Assembly (NCBI RefSeq): GCF_038719015.1
Contig: NZ_CP152276.1
Coordinates: 506,001 to 570,000 of the forward strand
Direction: 5' to 3'
DNA from: Nguyenibacter vanlangensis
Lineage (GTDB): Bacteria > Pseudomonadota > Alphaproteobacteria > Acetobacterales > Acetobacteraceae
DNA: 64,000 nt
Under the pieces are notes generated by a model. The model did no database searches, had not been told where the DNA came from, and was given only the letters and a program-made list of their open reading frames with translations. The translations under genes and the position numbers were made by a program. Below, piece by piece: positions 28,744 to 37,198 of this stretch (position 1 is its first letter; the number at the start of each line of letters is the position of its first letter).

Positions 28744-29688
28744 TCAGTGATCGGTCCAGCCGACATAGCTGCCGACATTGTCCCGAGTCACCAATATCGG
28801 CGGGATCAGGATCGTCTTTTCACTCGGGCGTTTACCACCCGCTATGGCTTCGGCAGTCTCTACCGCCAACACACCGATCTTGTACGGGTCTTGGGATGCC
28901 GAGGCCAGGATGTTACCCTTACCCGATTTCAGGGCTGCCACGATATCGGGCGCTCCGTCGACCGACGTGATGACTACCTTGCGATTCTGCTGGCGGGCAG
29001 CCAGATCCGAGCCGATAGCTTGCGGGTCGTTGATGGTAAACACTCCGGCCAGATTCGGAAAACGGATCAGATAGCCCAGCATGACCTGCATGCCTGCGTC
29101 ACGCGCGCCCTGTCCGTTCTGATCGTCGCTAACGATCTGAATACCCGGCCATTTCTTCAACGAACTCTTGCAGCCCGCGACGCGGTCGAACACCGATGAC
29201 ACCGACGGACCATTCTCGATTGCGACCTCACCCTTGTGGCCGATCTTATCAGCCAGAAAGGCGCAGGAAATCTCGCCTGCCTTGGTGTTGTCGGTCATGA
29301 TCGTGGCATCAGCACCGGCCGCCGCAACATCGGCCGCGATGACCACGATGCCCGCAGCTTGCGCGCGCTTGATTGCCGGCAGCACCGCCTGCGGATCGAC
29401 CGCATTGATCACGATCAGCTTCACGCCGGATGCAATGAAATTATCTACCTGGGTGAATTGCTTGTTCAGATCGTAATCCGATGATACCGAGATGATTCTC
29501 GCATTCGGATTGGTCTTGCGTATCGTGTCGCCTACCGCCTTGGCCAACGTCACGAAATAGGGATTGCCAAGCGACCCCACGGTAATGCCCACAGCATCGA
29601 ACGTAGCGGCGCGGGCAAGACCTACGCACCCGAGGGCCGACGTGGCAAAAAAGGCAGCGGCAATTAACCCGGTTTTAAACATTCTCAT
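28744..29688 (-). CDS. Ribose-type ABC transporter periplasmic sugar-binding protein
   Basis: 314 residues. Sec signal peptide (MRMFKTGLIAAAFFATSALG, cleavage after LARA), then a class I periplasmic binding fold: GITVGSLGNPYFV, DNFIASGVKLIVINAVDP, GVFTINDPQAIG and the closing LVTRDNVGSYVGW. This is the CUT2 type (ribose, xylose, galactose and similar). The ligand cannot be read from sequence. ATG 29688 has AAGGA seven bases before it; the longer frame upstream is antisense to nothing and is not coding. Third gene of its operon. Confidence 0.92.
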   Translation of the reverse strand: MRMFKTGLIAAAFFATSALGCVGLARAATFDAVGITVGSLGNPYFVTLAKAVGDTIRKTNPNARIISVSSDYDLNKQFTQVDNFIASGVKLIVINAVDPQAVLPAIKRAQAAGIVVIAADVAAAGADATIMTDNTKAGEISCAFLADKIGHKGEVAIENGPSVSSVFDRVAGCKSSLKKWPGIQIVSDDQNGQGARDAGMQVMLGYLIRFPNLAGVFTINDPQAIGSDLAARQQNRKVVITSVDGAPDIVAALKSGKGNILASASQDPYKIGVLAVETAEAIAGGKRPSEKTILIPPILVTRDNVGSYVGWTDH

Positions 29689-29717
29689 CGAGTCCTTGTT
29701 TTTATTGTTTTTTGTAA

Positions 29718-29744
29718 TGACGCCGTCCCCCGGGGGCGGCGTCA
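29718..29744 (-). repeat. Intercistronic hairpin between permease and binding-protein genes
   Basis: An 8-bp perfect outer stem (TGACGCCG/CGGCGTCA) continues inward through a G-T pair and three more G-C pairs. It sits between the second and third genes of the operon and is not followed by a T-run on the minus strand. This suits an mRNA-stability or partial-termination element that sets the ratio of binding protein to membrane parts. Confidence 0.55.
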
Positions 29745-29759
29745 GAACCCTTTTGCGAC

Positions 29760-30785
29760 TCAGGTGCGCGCGCCCCCTTTTTGCCGGAACCGATCGAGCG
29801 AAACCGCGCCGATTATGACCAGGCCCTTGATGATGAACTGCCAGATATCGGAGACACCCATCAGGATCAGTCCGTTTGACAGGACGGCAATGATCAGAGC
29901 GCCCACCAATGTACCCCAGATCGAGCCGATGCCGCCGACAAACGACGTCCCGCCCAATATCACGGCCGCGATCGCATCCAACTCGTAGGATTGGCCGAGC
30001 TGCAGCCCGTTTGCTGCGAACAGCCGGGCGGATGACATCACTCCCCCCAGTCCGGCCAGCAGGCCTGAGAGACCGTAGACGAACAGCAGCACTGCGGCGA
30101 CATTGATGCCAGCCAACCGTGCTGCCGCCGGGTTCCCGCCTACGGCATAAATCCGAACCCCCAGAACCGTGCGGCGCAGAACGTACCATGCCGCAACCAC
30201 GACCAGCAGCGCGATGATCGCCAACCATGGCACTGTAAAGCCGGGCAGTCGCAGCCCATCATTGCCGATCCAGGCATAGGACAGGTCCGGGTTGAAGATG
30301 GTCTTGTCCTGCCCCAGCAGCCGCGCCAGACCGCGCACTGCGGTCAACGAGCCGAGTGTGACGATGAAGGGCGGCAATCCTCCCCATGCGACCAGCATGC
30401 CGTTGCCTAATCCGATCACCAAACCGGTGGCGAGGCAGGCGGGTATCGCGAGCCACCCCACCGAAATACTCAGCGAGACCATCAGCGCGATCATTGCCGA
30501 TGCGGCCAGGATTGACCCAACGGACAGGTCGATGCCACCAGTCAGGATCACGAAAGTCATGCCGGTTGCCAGCACGATGTTGATCGAGGCTTGCTGCCCC
30601 ACGATGGACAGGTTCTGCCCCGTCAGGAACCGATGGCCGCCCGCGAGGTGGAAGCCGACGGCGAGCAGGATCAAGACCGGCAACATGCCGGCGGATTGCA
30701 GGCCGGCACCCAATTTCAGGCGGCGCCTGGCTGCACGATCTGCCGGCACGTCAGGCTGGACAAGGGGTAAAGAGGGCATCGTCAT
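29760..30785 (-). CDS. Ribose-type ABC transporter permease
   Basis: 341-residue RbsC/BPD_transp_2 permease with about ten membrane helices. Family marks: GMTFVILTGGIDLSVGSILA near residue 75, RTVLGVRIYAVGGNPAAARLAGI near residue 208 and LGGTSFVGGIGSIWGTLVGA near residue 272. It forms the membrane channel with the ATPase encoded 15 bases upstream. ATG 30779 is an alternative start. Confidence 0.93.
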   Translation of the reverse strand: MTMPSLPLVQPDVPADRAARRRLKLGAGLQSAGMLPVLILLAVGFHLAGGHRFLTGQNLSIVGQQASINIVLATGMTFVILTGGIDLSVGSILAASAMIALMVSLSISVGWLAIPACLATGLVIGLGNGMLVAWGGLPPFIVTLGSLTAVRGLARLLGQDKTIFNPDLSYAWIGNDGLRLPGFTVPWLAIIALLVVVAAWYVLRRTVLGVRIYAVGGNPAAARLAGINVAAVLLFVYGLSGLLAGLGGVMSSARLFAANGLQLGQSYELDAIAAVILGGTSFVGGIGSIWGTLVGALIIAVLSNGLILMGVSDIWQFIIKGLVIIGAVSLDRFRQKGGART

Positions 30786-30800
30786 GGGTACTGTTCCCCT

Positions 30801-32351
30801 TCAGGCCGCGACGAGTTCGCCCGCGGCAAGAGACATGATGGCGTGCTGGGTCGGCCGTGGTGCGTCTGGACCACCGACTTCGCCAACGATGTGGCCCTCG
30901 CGCATGACGAGGACCCTGTCACAAATGCCGATGATCTCGGGCAGATCCGATGAGATGACCAGGATCGCCACGCCCCGCTGGGCCAGGCTGTCGATCGTGC
31001 GGTAGATCTCGGATTTCGCTCCGACATCAACCCCGCGCGTCGGTTCATCCAGGATCAGTACCTTGGGTCCCGTCTCCAGCAAGCGGGACAGCAGGATTTT
31101 TTGCTGGTTGCCGCCCGATAGGCTGCCGACATTGACGGCCGGACTGGCTGCCCGGACGCGCAGGCTGGCAAAGGCCGCGCGTGCCCGCTCATGCAGGCGT
31201 CCCAAATTCAGGCGCCCTCCCACGCGCGCATCGCGATCGATGACATCCAGTGCGATATTGGTTTCGCACGACATATCCAGAAACAGCCCCAGTGCCTTGC
31301 GATCCTCGGTCAGATAGACCAGACCCGATGCGATGGATTCCGACGGCTTGCGTGGCGCGAATGTTTCGCCATCCAGCGCCATGCGCCCGCCCGCGGCGCG
31401 ATCGGCGCCATAAATCAACCGTGCAAGTTCGGTACGCCCGGCTCCAACCAGACCCGAAAGGCCCAGAACTTCGCCGCGATGCAACGTGAAGCTTGCTGGG
31501 AACACGCGCCGGCCGCCATCGGTTAGGCCCGACACCTCCAGAACGGCCGCGCCGCGCACCGCTTCGGGGGTGTGCTGCTTCATATAGAAGGATGTCAGGT
31601 CGCGCCCGACCATCATGCGCACCAACGCATCTGACGAAATTTCGTCCCGAACCAGCGTGCCGACATAATGTCCGTCGCGCAGGACCGATACGCGATCGGC
31701 CAGTTCATAAATTTCGGCCATGCGGTGGCTGATATAGATCAGTGCGATCCCTTCGTCGCGCAACTGTCGGATCAGCGCGAACAATCGGTCGGTTTCGCGT
31801 GCCGAGAGCGTCGTGGTCGGCTCGTCCAGAACCAGGATCGCGGCGTTGCGATGCAGCGCACGCGCAATTTCGACCAGTTGCTGCTCGGCGATCGACAATG
31901 TCGAGACGATCGTCTCAGGCTCGAACGGCGCACCAAGCCGCTCCAGTACAGGCCGTGCTGACGCATTCATGGATGCGCGGTCCAACCGTCCACCCGGACG
32001 CGTGGGTTCCGAGCCCAAATGAATATTTTCGGCAACTGTCAGGTTGGGTGACAGCGCCAATTCCTGATAGATGATGGCGATCCCGGCTTGTCGGGCGTCG
32101 CGCGGCGCGGCAATCGCGACCGGCTTGCCCTGCACCAGAATCTCCCCACCCGGATCGGCCACATAGGCGCCCGAGAGGATCTTCATCAGAGTGGATTTGC
32201 CCGCTCCATTTTCTCCCATCAGGGCCAACACCTCGCCGCCCCACGCTTTCAGCGAGACGTTCGTGAGTGCCTTCAGCCCAGGGAAGGATTTGGAGATACC
32301 CCGCATTTCCAATGCTGGGCAAGGCGAGGGTTCTGTTTCTATTTGCTGCAC
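30801..32351 (-). CDS. Ribose-type ABC transporter ATP-binding protein (RbsA-like, two domains)
   Basis: 516 residues holding two fused nucleotide-binding domains, as in RbsA/XylG/MglA. Domain 1 has Walker [10 protein letters not shown] and [13 protein letters not shown]; domain 2 has the degenerate P-loop GLVGAGRTE normal for this class, signature LSGGNQQK and [13 protein letters not shown]. It energises sugar import together with the following permease and binding protein. The start is a GTG at 32351; ATG 32306 is an alternative. No LacI-type regulator is adjacent. Confidence 0.93.
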   Translation of the reverse strand: MQQIETEPSPCPALEMRGISKSFPGLKALTNVSLKAWGGEVLALMGENGAGKSTLMKILSGAYVADPGGEILVQGKPVAIAAPRDARQAGIAIIYQELALSPNLTVAENIHLGSEPTRPGGRLDRASMNASARPVLERLGAPFEPETIVSTLSIAEQQLVEIARALHRNAAILVLDEPTTTLSARETDRLFALIRQLRDEGIALIYISHRMAEIYELADRVSVLRDGHYVGTLVRDEISSDALVRMMVGRDLTSFYMKQHTPEAVRGAAVLEVSGLTDGGRRVFPASFTLHRGEVLGLSGLVGAGRTELARLIYGADRAAGGRMALDGETFAPRKPSESIASGLVYLTEDRKALGLFLDMSCETNIALDVIDRDARVGGRLNLGRLHERARAAFASLRVRAASPAVNVGSLSGGNQQKILLSRLLETGPKVLILDEPTRGVDVGAKSEIYRTIDSLAQRGVAILVISSDLPEIIGICDRVLVMREGHIVGEVGGPDAPRPTQHAIMSLAAGELVAA

Positions 32352-32655
32352 CGATTTACCCGGCGTTTTATTGTTGTGTTGCCCATCACCTAATCAGAAC
32401 TGGCCGCCGCGAACAAGGAAGATCCGGGTCACATTTACGCGGGTAGCACTGATCGAGGGTCTTTTTTCCGCCTGCATGTGTAGCGCAATTAATATTTTAT
32501 TTTAAAAACAAAAAGATAACAGAAAACCGATATCACTCGGCGTCATGATTCCGCATGAGGGGAAAAAATACATATTGCAAGGAACCATTCTTTAATGGCT
32601 ATCATGCATTGAATGGTTCCGAGGCGGAGCAGCACCATCCAAGGATTGATGAAAA
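32352..32655. promoter_or_regulatory. AT-rich divergent promoter region, CUT2 operon / padR operon
   Basis: About 300 bases between divergent genes, notably AT-rich around 32485-32525 where runs of T and A stand out from the surrounding GC-rich DNA. It holds the 10-20-10 inverted repeat listed separately. No gene is seen. Confidence 0.6.
32581..32620 (+). promoter_or_regulatory. Perfect 10-bp inverted repeat, probable PadR operator
   Basis: GGAACCATTC at 32581-32590 and its exact reverse complement GAATGGTTCC at 32611-32620, separated by 20 bases, so the half-site centres are 30 bases (about three helical turns) apart. It ends 35 bases upstream of the padR start. PadR proteins commonly repress their own operon as dimers on inverted repeats; assignment to this PadR is inferred. 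Confidence 0.55.
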
Positions 32656-32988
32656 GTGGACCCTAACCTCGTCCAGTTCAAAAAGGGGGTGCTGGAACTC
32701 TGTGTTCTCGCCCTTCTCTCGCGAAGTGATTCCTATGGCTACGACATCGCCAGCCGCCTCTCCGATGCAATCGATATGGGGGAGGGCACGATCTACCCCC
32801 TGATGCGCCGAATGCAGAAGGACGAGCTGGTCTCAACCTATCTGGTCGAATCCTCTTCGGGGCCGCCACGCAAATATTACCGGCTGACGGACAGCGGCCG
32901 AAGAAGCCTCGACGTCCAGAAATCAGCCTGGAACGATTTTACGCATTCGGTCGCCGCCATTTTGGATGGGCAGGAGAAGACACGATGA
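32656..32988 (+). CDS. PadR family transcriptional regulator
   Basis: 110 residues containing one winged helix-turn-helix domain (FKKGVLELCVLALLSRSDSY, then DMGEGTIYPLMRRMQKDELV) and a short C-terminal helix, the compact subfamily often paired with DUF1700 membrane proteins. The start must be GTG 32656: the in-frame codon two before it is TGA; AAGGA lies 11 bases upstream. Its stop overlaps the next ATG (ATGA). Likely controls its own three-gene operon in response to envelope conditions. Confidence 0.9.
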   Translation: MDPNLVQFKKGVLELCVLALLSRSDSYGYDIASRLSDAIDMGEGTIYPLMRRMQKDELVSTYLVESSSGPPRKYYRLTDSGRRSLDVQKSAWNDFTHSVAAILDGQEKTR

Positions 32989-33557
32989 ACGACCGGCAAT
33001 TGTTCCTGCGGCGCCTGGCGGCGGGTCTCAAGGGAATGCCGAAATCCAGTATCGCGGACATTATGGCCGATTACGATGCGCATTTCGAAGCCGGCAACGC
33101 CGCGGGACGAAGCGAAGCCGATGTCGCGACAGCATTGGGCGATCCGGGGCGCCTCGCGCGTGAACTGCGTGCGGAAGTTGGACTCCGTCGATGGGAAGAC
33201 GAACGCAGCATGGCCGCGGCTCTGGGTGTCATGGTCGGTGTTCTTGGACTGGCGGCACTCGACTTGTTCATCGTCCTGCCGTTGCTGGTCGGCGTGGTGG
33301 CCGCGCTCTTTTCTTTCTTCATTGTCGGGGTAGGCATGTGCCTAGGCGGTGGCGTGGCACTGCCTTTCGCGTTGATTGCCCATTTTCCGGGTTTCGCCGG
33401 CGATCACCTTCAGGCCGCGCTTCTCAGCCTCGGCTTCCTGAGCGGCGGCGCGTCCGTGGCGGCTTTCTGCGCGCTCTTCACGATCGGATTGATCAATCTC
33501 CTGGCACGCTATGGCCGGACACATTACCGGCTGATCACGGCACGACCGTCCATCTGA
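32985..33557 (+). CDS. DUF1700 (HAAS-type) membrane protein
   Basis: 190 residues. A soluble N-terminal helical segment (FLRRLAAGLKGMPKSSIADI, then DYDAHFEAGNAAGRSEADV and ALGDPGRLARELRAE) is the HAAS/DUF1700 signature, followed by hydrophobic stretches from about residue 78 to 180 forming several membrane helices. Function is unknown; such proteins travel with PadR regulators and DUF4097/DUF2807 proteins in envelope-stress-like operons. The 4-base overlap with padR indicates coupled translation. Confidence 0.85.
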   Translation: MNDRQLFLRRLAAGLKGMPKSSIADIMADYDAHFEAGNAAGRSEADVATALGDPGRLARELRAEVGLRRWEDERSMAAALGVMVGVLGLAALDLFIVLPLLVGVVAALFSFFIVGVGMCLGGGVALPFALIAHFPGFAGDHLQAALLSLGFLSGGASVAAFCALFTIGLINLLARYGRTHYRLITARPSI

Positions 33558-33573
33558 GTAGAGGGAATTACAC

Positions 33574-34302
33574 ATGATTCGTGGATTTTTACTGGTAGCG
33601 GTCGGCGGGGCAGCACTATCGATTGCCTCTTTCGGGATCGCTGCTGTCCGTGGCCCCGTATCGTGGCATACAGATATCGGGAACTTTTTCCTCTCCGATG
33701 ATGGCGAGGAGCCGGCGGGGAGTGCCATATCGCGCACACTTGAGTGGAAGGGGGGCGACGAACTGGCGTTCCAGGTGCCGGCGACGATCATATATACCCA
33801 GGCCCCGTCTCCCGGCATCACAGCTATAGGGTCGAGGCGGGTCGTCGAAGCCCTCAGGCTCGACGGAAATGTGATTGATATGGATGACGCATCACTCCGT
33901 CACTGGCATTCCAGTCGGCTTCGCATCGTCGTGACTGCACCGCAACTCAAATCGATCACCGTTGAATCTGCAGGTGACCTGACCTTGAAAAATGTTGCGG
34001 TGGACCATCTGAGCTTGACTGTCAACGGGGCGGCAAATGTCGTCGGCTACGGTCGGGCCGATGCACTGACGCTCCGGGTCGCTGGTGCCGCGCATGCCGA
34101 TCTGTCGGATATGGCGTTGGCTGATGCAGATATCAGTATCTCTGGGGCGGGGCATGTCGTGGCGGGTCCGACGGGGCATGTCTCTGCGCATATCAGCGGT
34201 GTGGGGGCTGTCGAACTTACCAGGCAACCAGCATCGATCAGCAAAGAGATCAACGGCATAGGCTCCATCGAGATTACCTCGCCGAAAGGGACCCGATTAT
34301 AA
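33574..34302 (+). CDS. GIN-domain (DUF2807) exported protein
   Basis: 242 residues. An N-terminal hydrophobic helix (FLLVAVGGAALSIASFGIAA) directs export or anchoring. From about residue 85 a repetitive beta-helix-like region follows (LKSITVESAGDLTLKNVAVD, LTVNGAANVVGYG, DISISGAGHVVAG, HISGVGAVEL), typical of the putative adhesin head GIN domain. No biochemical role is established. It is the third gene of the padR operon, 16 bases after the DUF1700 gene. Confidence 0.8.
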   Translation: MIRGFLLVAVGGAALSIASFGIAAVRGPVSWHTDIGNFFLSDDGEEPAGSAISRTLEWKGGDELAFQVPATIIYTQAPSPGITAIGSRRVVEALRLDGNVIDMDDASLRHWHSSRLRIVVTAPQLKSITVESAGDLTLKNVAVDHLSLTVNGAANVVGYGRADALTLRVAGAAHADLSDMALADADISISGAGHVVAGPTGHVSAHISGVGAVELTRQPASISKEINGIGSIEITSPKGTRL

Positions 34303-34463
34303 AGGCAAATCGTCACTGTGGCTGAAGCGCCCATGCGAGCCAGCCGCAGTGACGGCGGTTGAGATACTCGCAGCCAAACATCGCATAACATATATTATGC
34401 CAATTTATGGCGACGTGTTCCAACTGGGGTGCCTGATTTTGGTTTCTCGGTTACAAACGAGCC

Positions 34464-35969
34464 ATGAACATATCCACCGTCATGGGGTTCGCCCTTTCCG
34501 GCATCGACGCCATACCCGTTCGGGTGGAAGTACAACTCGCGTCTGGATTACCAACTTTTCTCATAGTCGGCCTCGCCGACAAGGCCGTGGCCGAAGCCCG
34601 CGAAAGGGTTCGTGCCGCGTTGTCGGCCATGGGGTTGGCTCTTCCCGCCAAGCGGATCGTCGTCAACCTTGCCCCGGCGAACATCGTCAAGGAAGGATCA
34701 CATTTCGATCTGCCGATCGCCCTAGCGCTTCTGTCTGCAATGGGCGTGATTCCTCCCGAAGAGAGTGGTCGCCTGGCTGCGATTGGCGAGCTATCTTTGG
34801 ATGGGCGGATAAACACTGTTCCTGGCGTCCTGCCGGCAGCTATGTGTGCTGTGGATCAATCGCGAACCTTGGTCTGCGCGGCGCAACAGGGTCATGAAGC
34901 ACGGTGGGCGGGCGAAACGCTGGATATCCTTGCGCCTGAATCCTTGCTTGCCTTGGTAAATCATATGACCGGCGAGCAGGTGCTTCCCGCTGTCGAGTTG
35001 CAGGAACGCCTGCCGTTGGATCTTGACGGCGCGGGACCCGACTTGGCGGACGTGCGCGGAATGGAAACTGCGCGCCGCGCGCTGGAAATCGCTGCGGCGG
35101 GTGCGCATTCCTTGCTGATGACGGGACCGCCCGGGGCCGGTAAATCGATGCTGGCTGCGCGCCTGCCTTCGCTGCTGCCGGATCTTAGCAGTGCGCAGAT
35201 CCTCGAGATAAGCCGCATTCACAGTGTCGCGGGCCAGCTTCCCATGGGGTTGCCGGTGTTTCGTCCGCCTTTTCGGGATCCGCATCATTCCACGAGCCAG
35301 GTCGCCTTGGTTGGCGGAGGCAGCCGCGTCCGACCGGGCGAGGTCAGCCTGGCACATCGTGGTGTGCTGTTTCTCGACGAATTGCCGGAATTTTCACGCG
35401 GCGCCTTGGAGGCGCTGCGCCAGCCCATTGAAACCGGGACGATTACCGTTGCGCGCGCGTCCGCCCACGTCACCTACCCTGCTCGCTTCCAACTGGTGGC
35501 GGCGATGAATCCGTGCCGGTGTGGGTATCTGGGCGATGCAGCCCAGGAGTGCCGTAAGGCGCCGCGGTGCGGAGAGGATTATCTGGCGCGGATTTCCGGC
35601 CCGATGCTCGACCGGTTGGACATGGCGGTGCATGTCGAGCCCGTGACGCCGGGGGAACTCGCGGCTTTGCCGACCGGTGAGAGTAGCGCGGTGGTTGCGG
35701 CGCGGGTGGAGGTGGCGCGGGAGCGGCAGATGGTGCGCCAGGACGGGCAGACCAATGCGGAAGCATCGCCGGATCGGTTTCCGATCGAGGCGGCGGCGCG
35801 GGACTATGCGGTGCGGGTGGCGGATCGGCTGCGGCTTTCGGCGCGGGGATTTACGCGGCTGCTGCGGGTGGCGCGGACGATTGCCGATCTGGCCGGGCAG
35901 GACGATATCCAGCAGGCGCATGTCGCGGAGGCGGCGGGATATCGGCTGCGGCGGCCGGATCGTCACTGA
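34464..35969 (+). CDS. comM: YifB/ComM family Mg-chelatase-like AAA+ ATPase
   Basis: 501 residues. An N-terminal Lon-protease-like fold (GLPTFLIVGLADKAVAEARE) is followed by the magnesium chelatase AAA+ core: Walker A GPPGAGKSM near residue 222, FRPPFRDPHHSTS, Walker B FLDELPEF near residue 300 and a C-terminal Mg_chelatase_C domain. ComM is a helicase that aids branch migration in natural transformation in Vibrio; outside competent species the role is less clear. GC content rises toward the 3' end. Its stop overlaps that of the convergent metC by 7 bases. Confidence 0.93.
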   Translation: MNISTVMGFALSGIDAIPVRVEVQLASGLPTFLIVGLADKAVAEARERVRAALSAMGLALPAKRIVVNLAPANIVKEGSHFDLPIALALLSAMGVIPPEESGRLAAIGELSLDGRINTVPGVLPAAMCAVDQSRTLVCAAQQGHEARWAGETLDILAPESLLALVNHMTGEQVLPAVELQERLPLDLDGAGPDLADVRGMETARRALEIAAAGAHSLLMTGPPGAGKSMLAARLPSLLPDLSSAQILEISRIHSVAGQLPMGLPVFRPPFRDPHHSTSQVALVGGGSRVRPGEVSLAHRGVLFLDELPEFSRGALEALRQPIETGTITVARASAHVTYPARFQLVAAMNPCRCGYLGDAAQECRKAPRCGEDYLARISGPMLDRLDMAVHVEPVTPGELAALPTGESSAVVAARVEVARERQMVRQDGQTNAEASPDRFPIEAAARDYAVRVADRLRLSARGFTRLLRVARTIADLAGQDDIQQAHVAEAAGYRLRRPDRH

Positions 35970-37198
35970 TTGAGCACGTCCAGTCCGTTCGAGAGGTCGG
36001 CGATCAGGTCTTCGGGGTTTTCCAGTCCGATATGCAGGCGGAAGGCGGGACCGGAATGTGGGGTTTTGTTGTGTTTGGACGAGCGAACGATGCCGCCGGT
36101 GGTCGGCAGGACCAGGCTTTCATAGCCGCCCCAGGATGCGCCGATTCCAAATAACGTCAAAGAATCTATCATCGATATCATGGATGATTGACTGTATTCG
36201 TCACGCAATATGACCCCGAATAGGGCGGATGCGCCGGTAAAATCTCGTTTCCATAAGTAATGACCGGGACAGGATGGCAGGGCCGGGTGGAGGACGCAGG
36301 CGATTTCGGGCCGGTCGGCCAGCCAGAGGGCCACGTCGAGCGCGTTGCGCGACTGGCGTTCGAGCCGCGCGCCCATGGTCCGCAGGCCCCGCAGCGTCAG
36401 CCAGCAATCGTCGGGGCCGGCGAGCTGGCCGAGCTGGATGGCGGTGTCGCGCAGGGCCTGCCAGTCCTGGTCGTCGGCCACGGAAATCGCGCCGATGATG
36501 CTGTCCGAATGGCCGGACGGGTATTTGGTCAGCGCCTGGATCGAGATGTCGACGCCGTGCGCGAAGGGGTGGAAGATGCCGATGCCCCAGGTATTGTCCA
36601 GCACCAGCCGCGCGCCGCCTTCATGCGCGATGTCGGCGATCATGGCCACGTCCTGGACTTCGAACGTGTGGCTGCCGGGGCTTTCGGCGAAGACGATCTG
36701 CGTGTTCGGGCGCATGAGCGCGCACAGCCCGTCGCCGTCGATCGTGGGGGGGTAGTAGCTGGTCTCGACCCCGAAGCGGCGGAGCAGCGTGTTGGCGAAG
36801 CGGCGCGTCGGCCCATAGACGGAATCCGGCAGCAGGCAATGGCCGTTCTTGCCTAGAAAGCCCAGCAGCGCCGTCGAGCAGGCCGCCAGGCCCGACGAGA
36901 CGATCTGGGTATGGCGCGCGCCCTCGATCGCCGCGATCGCGGCTTCGAGCTGGTGCTGGATCGGCGTGCCCATCGCCCCGTAGATCAGTTCGTGATCGTA
37001 GCGGCGATTGCCGTTTTCGTTCATGTCGGCGACGGTGGGGAACAGCACGGTCGAGCCGCGCGTGGGGGGCGCGTTGACGAGCGTGCCCTGCGGGTCGGGC
37101 GGCAGGTCGCGCGCCAGGTGGACGAGCAGCGTGCCCATCTGGCGCCAGCCGCGGGAGACGGCGTCATGCAGTGCCTGGCGGTCGGTCATGCCGGTCAT
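35963..37198 (-). CDS. metC: Cystathionine beta-lyase
   Basis: 411-residue PLP enzyme of the Cys/Met metabolism family, cleaving cystathionine to homocysteine, pyruvate and ammonia. VSSGLAACSTALLGFL near residue 94, the Asp in RLVLDNTWGIGIF and the PLP Lys in QALTKYPSGHSD near residue 217 fit the MetC branch. ATG 37198 is chosen because it overlaps the sseA stop as ATGA; ATG 37189 is an alternative. Coupling with a 3-mercaptopyruvate sulfurtransferase suggests shared sulphur amino-acid traffic. Confidence 0.9.
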   Translation of the reverse strand: MTGMTDRQALHDAVSRGWRQMGTLLVHLARDLPPDPQGTLVNAPPTRGSTVLFPTVADMNENGNRRYDHELIYGAMGTPIQHQLEAAIAAIEGARHTQIVSSGLAACSTALLGFLGKNGHCLLPDSVYGPTRRFANTLLRRFGVETSYYPPTIDGDGLCALMRPNTQIVFAESPGSHTFEVQDVAMIADIAHEGGARLVLDNTWGIGIFHPFAHGVDISIQALTKYPSGHSDSIIGAISVADDQDWQALRDTAIQLGQLAGPDDCWLTLRGLRTMGARLERQSRNALDVALWLADRPEIACVLHPALPSCPGHYLWKRDFTGASALFGVILRDEYSQSSMISMIDSLTLFGIGASWGGYESLVLPTTGGIVRSSKHNKTPHSGPAFRLHIGLENPEDLIADLSNGLDVLNQ

